This document shows, piece after piece, positions 25,043-36,000 of a stretch of 64,000 nt of DNA. Origin of the DNA: Atopsyche davidsoni (Eukaryota > Arthropoda > Insecta > Trichoptera > Hydrobiosidae). The position numbers were made by a program, and so were the translations under genes. The notes beneath the pieces were generated by a model that was given only the letters and a program-made list of their open reading frames with translations, had not been told where the DNA came from and searched no databases. Where the stretch lies: the NCBI GenBank assembly GCA_022113835.1, contig JAILWY010000002.1, positions 226,501 to 290,500 of the forward strand, read 5' to 3'. Positions within the stretch are counted from its first letter, which is position 1, and every line of letters begins with the position of its first letter.

Positions 25043-25110
25043 CCCATAGAGCCGGAATGCACACAGCCATAGAGCCGGGACGCACATAGCCATAGAGTCG
25101 GGATGCACAC
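25043..25110. repeat. ~22-bp tandem repeat upstream of XRN2
   Basis: Three imperfect copies of a unit like CCATAGAGCCGGGATGCACA lie about 110-175 bases upstream of the XRN2 start codon, in the likely 5' untranslated or promoter region. Confidence 0.75.
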
Positions 25111-26479
25111 TAACACATTTATACATATCTCTTAGATAGCCATGTGACGCCTTTTTTTTAAAATAACAAATAAGTATTTTTTTTATTAAAATGGTATAAA
25201 AAATAAGTTACTTTCAATGTGTTCATTAGAAACCATGGTTTATTGGCATATTGAATAAAACACAAATATACACCAGATTATACTATATTGAGTGATACAC
25301 TTGAAAGCAGTTATTTTTCACATTGTTTGCGAGAGGTGTCTCTTGCAACTGTCCTTGGAGTGCGGAAGCCGCCAAAACTCGCTTCTTCCGGGTTAGCCGC
25401 GCACTGTGAGAACCGGGAATCGTGCGATAGGCATTCGGCGCAAAAATTTAGACAACCTATTGTACGACATTTTGCTTTGTAGGTACCTGACGATTCATGG
25501 AATTAAAAATAAAAGAGAGATCACAAAAAGTAGCAGTATATTTAGAGATTTAAAGACAACAGAATATAATTGATATTTTTTCTGTCTTTTCTTTAGTATC
25601 GTCGTGGTATTATTTTTGTCATGGCGTGTTTAAAATAATAATTAAAGGTATATATATTAACATATATTCGCGATAGATCGCCGTTTTTTATTGATCGCTA
25701 GAAAGTTATTGGATAACCAATAAGCATAACATATTTGTCAATCTGTAATGAATTATTATTTTTAAAATACTCTATGGTTATGTACACTGAAAAATATTGC
25801 AGGCCTAAGAAAAAATGAGTGACGTGACGTCACAGAGCGCGACTCAACCTCGCGAGCGTGCGTTCCGTGATGTACCATTTGGCACGGGTACGTGTCACTC
25901 TGAAATCACTCTGATCATTTTATTATTATATACATATATTTTTACTATATGTGTATGTAAATACAAATATATATTTACATTTATAGTACGTATATATATA
26001 TATATATATACATTTACATTACGTATATATACATGTGTGTATATATTATATTGTAAAAAAATAATTGAATAAACAATATTCTAAGAGTACTATTTGTTTT
26101 ATATTTTTCGATTTAACCTGGAATATTGTATTTTTCATAAAAAAAACTTATCGATGTATTTAAATCTCACTGATGAAATTGAAAGTTTCATTAAGCAATA
26201 GTAAATTAGTTATAGCTATCGTACACATAAAGTAATTTTACATGCAAAGCCGGAAAGAATTCCCACCTTTTGGCGTTGATTAACATCAAGTAACCTAACT
26301 TGCTAACATTGAATTTAGATAGCATCTGATGGGAATCATACATACATTTTTGTGTATGACATTTTTATTGTGTTGCAAAGCTGATCACAAATAAATGATT
26401 TTTTTTTAAATTTGTGACTTTTGAGTACTCTTTATGAAAGAGAAAAAATACTAATCCCAATCCTACACTTCTCAGTAGC
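25111..26479. other. Intergenic region between XRN2 and the zinc-finger gene
   Basis: Mostly AT-rich. Two GC-richer patches, at about 25,320-25,480 and 25,815-25,905 (the latter with GACGTGACGTCACAG, a perfect CRE-type palindrome), resemble no family I know; either could be repeat ends or regulatory DNA. An AT microsatellite lies at about 25,925-26,050. No gene is supported. Confidence 0.5.
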
Positions 26480-26712
26480 GTTTTTAAGTTCAAAAGCCCA
26501 ATCCGTTACATTCATATGAACATCTGTTGCAAGCAAATGGCTCACCTCACCAATATGTATAAGCAAGTGTGTCTTTAGAGAGAACTCATTTTATTACTAG
26601 CATATGAACATTGATGGCAAGCAAAAGGCTTCTCGCCAGCATGTATAAGTTTATGTTTTATCAAATCTGACTTTCGAATACATGTGTACAAACATTCATG
26701 ACAAGCCGAAGA
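26480..26712 (-). pseudogene. Out-of-use zinc fingers downstream of the stop codon
   Basis: Minus-strand sequence after the stop of the zinc-finger gene continues as recognisable C2H2 fingers (ACHECLYTCIRKSDLIKHKL.. then AGEKPFACHQCSYASNKM), broken by the TAG at the end of the open gene and by a further TAA and frameshift. The array was longer before a nonsense mutation cut it. Confidence 0.7.
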
Positions 26713-29254
26713 CTATTTCCTACTATGCATAATCTTGTATTTTAATAGTGGGAATTTCGATAACATGTATGGACATTGATCGCAGGGGAAAGACTTTTCA
26801 CCAGAATGTATAAGTAGGCGTATCTTTGAAGAACTCATACACCTGTATGAACATTTGTCACAAGAAAATGGCTTCTCGTCAATATGTGCAAGTATGTACG
26901 AATTTAAAGCACTATTTTGATTAGATGTATACAGACAATGATTACAAATAAAGAGGTTTTCCCCAGTATGTATAGTTTTGTGTATAATCAAATGACTGTT
27001 CCGATTACATATATATGAGCATTGATCACAAGCATAAGGTTTCTCACCAGAATGAATAATATTGTGTCTCATTAAATCAGACTTCCGTTGAAATGTGTAC
27101 AAACAAAGATCACAAATTACAGGCTTTTTACTAGTGTGTACAATTTTGTGTTTCACTAAATCTGACTTACAAGAGCACATATACGAACATTGATCACAAG
27201 CATAGAACTTTTCTCCAGTATGTATAATTTGGTGAGTTGTTAACTTATTCCTTTTATTACATGTGTATGGATATTTATTACATGCAAAGGGTTTTTGTAT
27301 GTGTACAGTCAAATGAATTTTCTGATTAAATATGTATGAACATTTTTCACAAGCATGGGTTATCATGCTATTATAAGGATATAAACTAAGTTCCTCTTCT
27401 TCAACTGTGTTTATTGATGAGTTTATATGGATACCTTCCTTTTTAATAAAACAGCTAGGTTCTTCGTTGGAGAGTTGTGGTTGAACCTAAAATAAACATA
27501 CTGGTCAAAATTCATAAGTATCTCTTAGGGGATTACATCTTAATATTTTCTAATTTTAAAAAAAAATTCACATCAGTGTTGTGAAAAAATTCTGATAATA
27601 AAAAATCCAGTTACACCACATCTAAAACTTATTGTTTAAAGAAACACTAAAATACTAGACTATTCATTGGTATTGCATTATGACCGATGGCCAACATTTT
27701 GACTCCAGTATTATAGTCATTTTCTACGAATTTGTTTTTGTGTGGGAAATAAGATGAATTTTTACTTACAAGCATAGTTCTTAAATAAAATTACGATAAA
27801 TTTTATTTCACCTTGTACAAATTGATGCAGAATTTTTTAATGCTTTCATAGAATATTTGAATTGTTATGTAACTTTTATTGCTTTTCCGTTCAGTATAGC
27901 TATGAAAAACAGATTTTACCAACTGTTCTAGGATTCTTTATTGAGAAAAAACTATCATCGCATTATATACATTACCACTTATTGAAATGTTTGTTATTTT
28001 AAGAGTGAATGAGTAAGATGAGCAGATATGGTATCGATTCTCAAAATAACATCACAGACATTGTTAAGTATGCAGTGTAAGCAATATCATTTTTAATTGT
28101 TTTCAATGTATGAAAAAATGTGCTTAATCACATAAATATACTAATACCTGCATGGGTAAATAAAAACGCATTCTGATTGACATTAATCTAAAATTAATAT
28201 AATATCATTTTTAACATGATTTTAAACATAACAGTTTTTGTTGACACAGTACTAGCGGTTATGGCTATTTTGTAAAGAGCAAAGAGTGAATCGAAATGTA
28301 TTCAATATTTTTGACAGAGTACTCGGTGGATTTCTATTTTAATATTTTGAATAAAATTAATTTTGTGATTTTTCCACATGTTTAATTTTATTGGTGACCG
28401 GTTTTGCCAACCTTTCACGTTGGCATTATCAAGTGAAGAAAATTAATTTGCCTACGAAAAGAAGAGAAAGGAAATGCACATGTTACTACAATCAACTTAT
28501 TTTGTAACTCAACCTTGTTGTCTCACATTCACCAGGTGTTCTGTTGTGAAGTATTCCTCGCATGCAGTGATAAGCAAACATAAAATCTGTCTGTCAACTT
28601 GAAAGTATCAACCATAAAATTAGTTATTCTAAACTCTGAGTTCAAGCTTAATTGTAAAATCTATCCTTAAACTTTTAAAACGGGATCATTTTAAATATCA
28701 GGTCTTACTTGTAATAATTAATATAGATACTGAAATTCTTATTGAATTTCGGTATGTTCTTTGTACTTGATATATAAAATCCACTAATACTCATTGGTGC
28801 AATCAACGCTAAGCTCTGTAATATTTATTGTAAAATCTATTAACTTAGTTAAATAAACCTCAATATTTGAAAACAACGAGTTCTTCACGTTCACCTGCGT
28901 TGAAGAAACCAGCTAACAAGCTCTTTAAAACCTATACATGGCTTTTAATTACATTCTATCTCATCTACACAACTGCAATACTCAAATTGTATCTAGTGAA
29001 TAGTATATAAATGAGTGTTACATTACCTGTTTTTCTCGACGAGGCTGTGAAAATATTAATTTTTCTCTTTCCATTGATGCTTTCTTAGCATCGAATTCTT
29101 CCACTTTAATCTCAACATACTTAGGAGCTTCGTCAAAGGCATCATAATAAATATTATCAGGTATCGTATCTTTAATTTTTATAGAAAATGTATCACCAAT
29201 ATGCTTATTACATCCTTTTGTGTTATATATTTCTGAATTAAAGTCTACGTTCAT
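26713..29254 (-). CDS. C2H2 zinc-finger protein, two exons, degenerate array
   Basis: Exon 1 29254-29027 (76 codons, acidic N-terminus MNVDFNSEIYNTKG, no KRAB or ZAD seen) joins in phase 0 to exon 2 27486-26713, giving 333 residues. About eight C2H2 fingers of the CDQCSY type with TGEK-like linkers. Three look intact (CDQCSYMCSCKSDLVKHKIVH, then the fingers starting CDLCLYTF and CDQCSYIC); the others lack a ligand: finger 1 has one His, finger 2 reads CNKY for CxxC, finger 6 has Tyr for the first His, fingers 7 and 8 also lack the first His and are one residue short. Likely once a sequence-specific DNA-binding protein; now either a relaxed paralogue or an early pseudogene. Target unknown. The intron (27,487-29,026) holds a Penelope-type repeat. 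Confidence 0.8.
28301..28431 (+). repeat. Penelope-type terminal repeat (family A)
   Basis: Near-complete half copy: CAATATTTTTGACAGAGTAC block, AATAAAAT linker, CACATGTTTAATTTTATTGG, ACCGG, and the CCAACC...GTTGGC hairpin ending GCATTATCAAG. Lies in the zinc-finger gene intron. Confidence 0.85.
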
Positions 29255-30033
29255 TTAGATTTTCTTGGGTTAAAAAAGTAGTACAAATAACATTAAGATC
29301 AAGACAGCGCTTGCTAAAGAAAACAAATGTACTTGAAGGAATAGAATAATTACAATATAACAGTGACTAGGTGACCACAGAAGACATAGAAAACAGAACA
29401 ATGCCATAGAAAACATCGTCGACTGTTGATTACCGCCTCTGACAATCACAATGTGAAAAAATCTGTGCTGCCAGCGTTCATTATTTTCTATACTACTACG
29501 CATCATTGGAATTATATTATGCAACTCCGCTCGTAATCGCGAATCTTAAATATGTATCTTTATACTTAATCTAATAAAAATAATATTATTGGAACTTGTA
29601 TATGTAACTTCGTACTAATAAATGTAAGAGGTAGTTCATATATTCCTGAAATGGTCGATTTGAGTAGTCGGATGTGTCATTACGCATTCAAGTCACTGAT
29701 TTATTAGACAAAAAATAAGCGAAACAAAATAATACTTCTACCGATTTTAATCAATTTTAAACTTATAGCTTAAACTTATACTCAGCAGCCATAACGAACA
29801 TTAAAAAAGTAACCTACCAACTGACATAATGTAATAACCTCACTAACTGACAACAAAATAATATCTTACCGACTCGGTTCGTCGAAACTTTAAAAAAGGA
29901 ACGCGGCTCATCACCCAAAACCCCGTATTTCTAATAAAGTTCGTCTAAATCTACGAATGTATTAAATGTAGTATTATTTGAGAATTTGTTAATACAATTT
30001 ATTATTTAGTTTAAACTATTTTTTTAAGCCTAA
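29255..30033. promoter_or_regulatory. Shared 5' region between the zinc-finger gene and GFM2
   Basis: The two genes are divergent with start codons 779 bp apart, so promoters for both should lie here. No clear TATA box or initiator could be singled out. Confidence 0.5.
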
Positions 30034-33000
30034 ATGCTTAAAAAATTATCAACAATGAACACTGTAAGGTGTGTGAAACTATACAAAAATGTCTCGAAAA
30101 GTAGACGGTGTTTTACTACATGCATCAGACTTCATAAGAATGATGAAATCTCTGATAGTTTACGCAATATAGGTGTTTTGGCGCATATTGATGCTGGTAA
30201 GAATGATACGATTCAAAATATTGCCTGTATTAATTTATTAATATTATTAATTAATTTATCATGTACGAGGTGGTTTTTTTATGTAGTATTATTTTGAATG
30301 ATAGGAAAAACGACTACAACGGAGCGAATGTTATTCTATTCGGGTACCATTCGTTCTATGGGAGAGGTACACCATGGTAACACTGTCACCGATTACATGG
30401 AGCAAGAAAGGCAGCGTGGTATTACTATAACAGGTAAAAAAAAATATTCCGTAGTGCTTGGTTTAGGCACATTGCATGAATGTTCATAATCAGTATTATC
30501 TGTCATCTCATCATCTATCTTACTCTTATCTCAATATTAATGTCTGCAGATTGACAATTTAAAATACATATTGTTCTTTAGTCAACATCTCACCATTTTG
30601 AACATTGACCTGTCCTAACCTCGTGTTCAACTTAGAAACTGCAACAACTTTATTTGGAAGTATGTATCTTCAATTGCCAATTTACATACATTAACATACT
30701 GGTAAATAGAAGAAATAAAATATAAAAAAAATAAATCACTCATGATATTAAAAATATCTTATGTATATGTTTTTATATATATATATTAGGGTGTCCCTTA
30801 AATTTCAAGTTCGATATTTTTTTACGCGTACCTTCTTAAAAGTTTAGTAATAACCCTATATTGTCTGGAAAAAAATATTAGTTCGATTTATAAACGATAA
30901 TCCGTGCCGACTTGCGATTTTAACTTGTCCATACAAGTTGCGTAAGTACTGCGCTGTGACTTTTACAAATAAAACATGTAGTTACCTACTTGTTTTATTT
31001 GTCATTTCATACGTGATTTTTGAGATTAGTAGTGCTCCATTGTTTAGTGCGTTAACATGTCGGTGGAATAACGGAGTGATAAACAAAATAATTTCCCTAT
31101 CGGTTTGCCTAGATATCAAATAAATGGTGCAAAATTACCATCTAATCGACAAGTTCTCTCAGTCCTATTTTACAATATTCGTGAGGTTAAACTGACGGTT
31201 AGTGAAAGTGCAAATCTTGTGATTAGGGAGTGCATCATATATTGGGAAAAAGCAAGAATTCCAACAAGGGCATTTCCTAACTTCGAGAAGAGACTTGTTG
31301 ATTTATATTATGTTTGGAGAGAGTTGCAAAAAAAATTGTAAGAAAACTCAGGTTACGTTCAAGAGCCGTGAGAACAATTTCAAAATTGATCTTGATAATA
31401 TGTTTGATATTGCACATGCTGATGCTTTTGAGAGAATGAAAATAGAGGAAGATAAATTATTTTTAATGAAACAGAGAGAGCCAGGTCGACCGGGATGCTT
31501 AGGTGGTGTTGATAAAAAATTGTCGGAAAAAGAAGATAGATCTAAACAACGACGATTGGAAGAAGAGGAAAGGGTTGTAAGACAAAGAGAATCACTAGCT
31601 GCTGAAACTAGAAAATCAAGGGCAGAAGCATTAAAATCTGACTTCCAAAACAATGTACCCGACGTAGTTACAGTCCATTGGGATGGAAAACTATTACCCA
31701 GGTTGGATGTACGAAGTTCTAAAGAAGAACGCTTGCCAGTTATTGCTTCGTTTGACGATAAGGAACAGCTTCTTGCAGTGCCGAAACTAGAACATTCTTC
31801 TGGAAAACATCAAGCTAAGGCTGTCTCAACAGCTCTCTTTGACTGGAACCTTCACGATACAGTACAAATAATGTGCTGCGACACAACAGCTTCCAATACT
31901 GGCCATTTCAATGGCTTGCTTGTGCTATTTTGGAGCAAACTTTAGGAAGAGAATTGCTGCTTTTCGCCTGTCGTCATCATGTTTATGAATTGGTCCTAAA
32001 AGCTGTCTTTGAAAGCAAAATTAAGCTAGTAGCCCAGATATTCCAATGCTTAAAAAGTTCAGAGAAAATTGGAAAAAAACATCGACGCTAGTAACATTGA
32101 ACCATCTCTTAATTTCGTAAAACAACGTGTTGCCGAGACAGACATTCAAGCTTTGTATTTATTTTATAAGGCAGAATTAGACAAAGGTTATGTAAGAGAT
32201 GACTACCGCGAATTGGTCGAACTGTGCGTAATATTTTTGGGAGGAGACACAGAGGTAAAATTAAAACTAAGCCCCCCCGGAGCCATGCATCAGGCACGCT
32301 GGATGGCGAGAGCGATCTATTCTTTAAAAATATGTTTACTTCAGTCACAATGCAGAATAACTGCGAAGGACAAAAAGGCTCTACAAGATGTTTGCTTATT
32401 TGTCGTGATGTTGTATGTTAAACCTTGGCTCGAATGTACAGTGGCGATCAAAGCACCTAACCAAGATTTGCGCTTCTTGAAGATGTTAAAAGAGTACGAA
32501 AAAGTTGACGCAACAATTTCTAATGCTTCTATAAGCAAGTTTAGCCATCACTTGTGGTATTTATGTGAAGAGACAGTTATTCTATCACTGTTTGCTGATG
32601 AAGTTGATAACCAAACTAAGAAGAAAATGATTGCCAACTTCAACCGGGACAAAACCTCAGATTTTAGCAAACGCTATGACCCGTCAAAGGAAGAACTGCC
32701 TCAAAGGTTGTTTAGTAAGTTAAATTGACTTTTTGTGATATATTTAAATTGTTATTTGAGAATTGTGAATGATACTGCTGAAAGGGCTGTTAAAATGATG
32801 CAAGATTTTAACGGACTTATCACGGCTGAAGAAGAACAAAAACAGTTCTTGCTGCGCTGTGTCCAGGAACATAGAAAATTGTATCCGGACTGTAAAAAAA
32901 CAACTCTAAAAAAAAGTTACCCTGGCTGATTGTTATTACTTTATGTTTTTGATTAAAGATTAATGTTCATCTAATTGAATTTTTACTATTATTTACTTAA

Positions 33001-36000
33001 TTTATTGCATTTATAATGATTTTATACCAGACCGAAATATCAAGACAAAACACGTTTTTTACTAAACTTTGAAGCTCGGTCGGCACTGGTTGCAATTATG
33101 CTAGAAAGATGAAATTTTATATTTAAGACTCTTATAGCATTACTAAAAAAAGTAGAGGGTACCCATTTCGAAATTTGAAAAAAAAAATTTTTTGGTCATA
33201 TAAGGGACACCCTAATATATATATATATATAAATATATATATATACATATATATACATACACACACACATATACACACACACACACACACACTCAAACAC
33301 GTATACATATTTGACGTACTTGAAATTAATTTGTTATAAAACCCATTAGCTTCATAAAAAAAATACACCCATACCTCGCTTTACGGCCTAGATACGTTCC
33401 ACGAAACTTGGCCGCTAAGTGAAAAGCCGTATAATTAATTAATTATTCTAATACAAATTCAACGGGATCGGTTCCAAATTTGTTAAATATGTAACACTTT
33501 TTACACATTCTGGACATATTTTTTTCCAAACATGGTTCATTGTTGTTAATTTTAAGTTCCTTCCATGATTCACTGATGCTGTCAACAGCATCCTTGATGT
33601 TATAGTTTTTCCAAAATGTTTTAATTGAAGCTTTACCATCGGTTTCTTTAATCAGTTGTGGGAAATTTCGGCGTAGGTAATATGCCTTAAAAGTGGCTAT
33701 TGCACCCTGATCCATTGGTTGGATCAGAGCTGTTGTATTTTTCGGAAGGTACTCAATCATGACATCTTCAGATAGCTAGGATAAATTAGTAGGATGCCCT
33801 GGTGCATTATCCAAAATTAGCAAAGCCTTGTTGGTTAAGTTATTGTCTCGCAAATATTTTTTCACTTCTGTACAAAAATGATTTTTGAACCAATCCTCAA
33901 AAGTAGCTTTAGTCATCCAAGCTTTCTTGTTGGATTTCCATATGACGGGTAATTGATTTTTATTTAGTCCTTTAAGAGGCCTTGGATTTTCGGACAAATA
34001 TATTAAAAGTGGTTTTAGCTTAAAATCACCCGCGGCATTTGCACCAAGTAGCAAAGTTAATCGTTCTTTAGACACCTTATAACCAGGCGCAGATTTTTCG
34101 GTTTTTGAAATGTACGTGCGATCAGGCATTCGCTTCCAATAAAGCCCTGTTTCGTCTATGTTAAACGTTGGGATATTCCTTAGATGCGGCCTCGTCGGCG
34201 CTTGCTGCTTCACCTTTCATTTTCAAATTAAGCAAATTAAATCTATTTTTAAATTTTTCAAACCAGCCTCGGCTTGCTTGGAATGTGACATCTTCAGCAG
34301 ATTCATCGGTATCTCCATTCTTCAAATTTTCGAAAATACTTAAAGCTTTTTCCTGGATAGTCATTTGACTCATTGGCATTCTCCGTTTGTTATTGTCCTC
34401 AATCCATATAATCAATAGTTAAAATAAGTTTAATAAAAAAATACATACATGTTAAAAAAAAATAATTTGTACATACATACATATGTACATACGTACTAAA
34501 AATGTCCCTAATTATTTCCAATTTTTCCAGTTAATGTGTAACAATCAGTAATAAATATGTACATAAAACACTCACAGACAAGTCTAAACCGGCCGCTCTA
34601 TGAGCACACACTGAATAACGCTCGTAAACAAAATAACATCGAAAAAAAGTTTTTTTGGCCGTTATAGCGAAACATTTTAGGCCGTATATCGAAAAGTGCC
34701 TTAATTGAAAAGGGCCGTTATAGCGAAAGGCCGTATAATGAGCGGCCGTATAGCGAGGTATGGGTGTAATTGAATATCGGAACCTCCTACCCTCTTATGA
34801 GTTAGAAAGAGAAGAATTTTGTTCAATTCTGTAAGTCTTATTTTTCACTTTTATACACAAGCTGCTGCTGTCTCTTTTGAATGGAAGGACCACCAGTTTA
34901 ACTTGATTGACACTCCGGGCCACATAGATTTCACCATGGAGGTGGAGCAGAGCCTGGGAGTGCTGGATGGAGCTGTCGTGGTCCTCGATGCGTCTGCAGG
35001 CTAGTCACTTACATTTGAAACGATTTATAATATTCCAACAGCAATTAATTTGGCTTTCTAATTGCTAAAAAATTTATTAGGCACCCAGCAGTGCCACCTA
35101 CACCTAATGGCGGCTGAACATGTGTATTTCAATTCACCCCCTTTTAGTTCTACTATTGAATCCACTGTCAAAATATTGTTTTTCTATCTGCTCACCGTAA
35201 CTGTTTGAAGATGTGCAATAACTTCATCAGGACATGTCTACATCAGGTGTTGAGGCGCAAACACTGACCGTCTGGCGGCAATGCGATGTCCACAAGTTAC
35301 CAAGATTGGTCTATGTCAACAAGATGGACCGCCAAGACGCCAACCTAAACATGTGCTTGGGGTCCCTGAGGAATAGGTTTGAAGTGGAGCCGCTCTGCTT
35401 GCAGCTCCCGGTTAGAGATGGGCAAAATAAACTAGAAGGTATGTTAAATTGAAACTTTATTTTCTTGTCGTTGGTGTCGAAATAACCATTAGACATTGAA
35501 TGTTTAAGATTATTTTATATTTCAACCATCAAATAATAAGATATTTACATGTAAGCTGTAGTGTTTATTTTAACATTAATAAGAAATTCAATATTTTTGA
35601 CAGAGAGTACTTGGTGGAATTCCATTTTAATATTTTTGAATAAAATACTTGAGTGATTTTCCACATTTTTATTTTTATTAGTGACCGGTTTCGCCAACCT
35701 TTCACATTGGCATTATCAAACAGAGGGATATTTTATATAATAATAAGCAATTAGGTAAACAATTGTTAGAGGGAGAGGTTGTTGGAAAGAGAGATAGTAA
35801 TTGTCAGGTGGTAAGGGCTAATGTGATTTTAATGTACCTGACAAGTGGAGGATTCTATATAATTGCAAATTTTTGTGAACAAATGTTTTTATATTAATGG
35901 GGTAATTATCTAAAGTAGTGGCTTTGGGGTGTAGCAGCAGTTATCCTGTGTTGGGGTTTGTCCTGTAGTGTGTTTATCTGTAAATAATAGGTTTTTGCAC

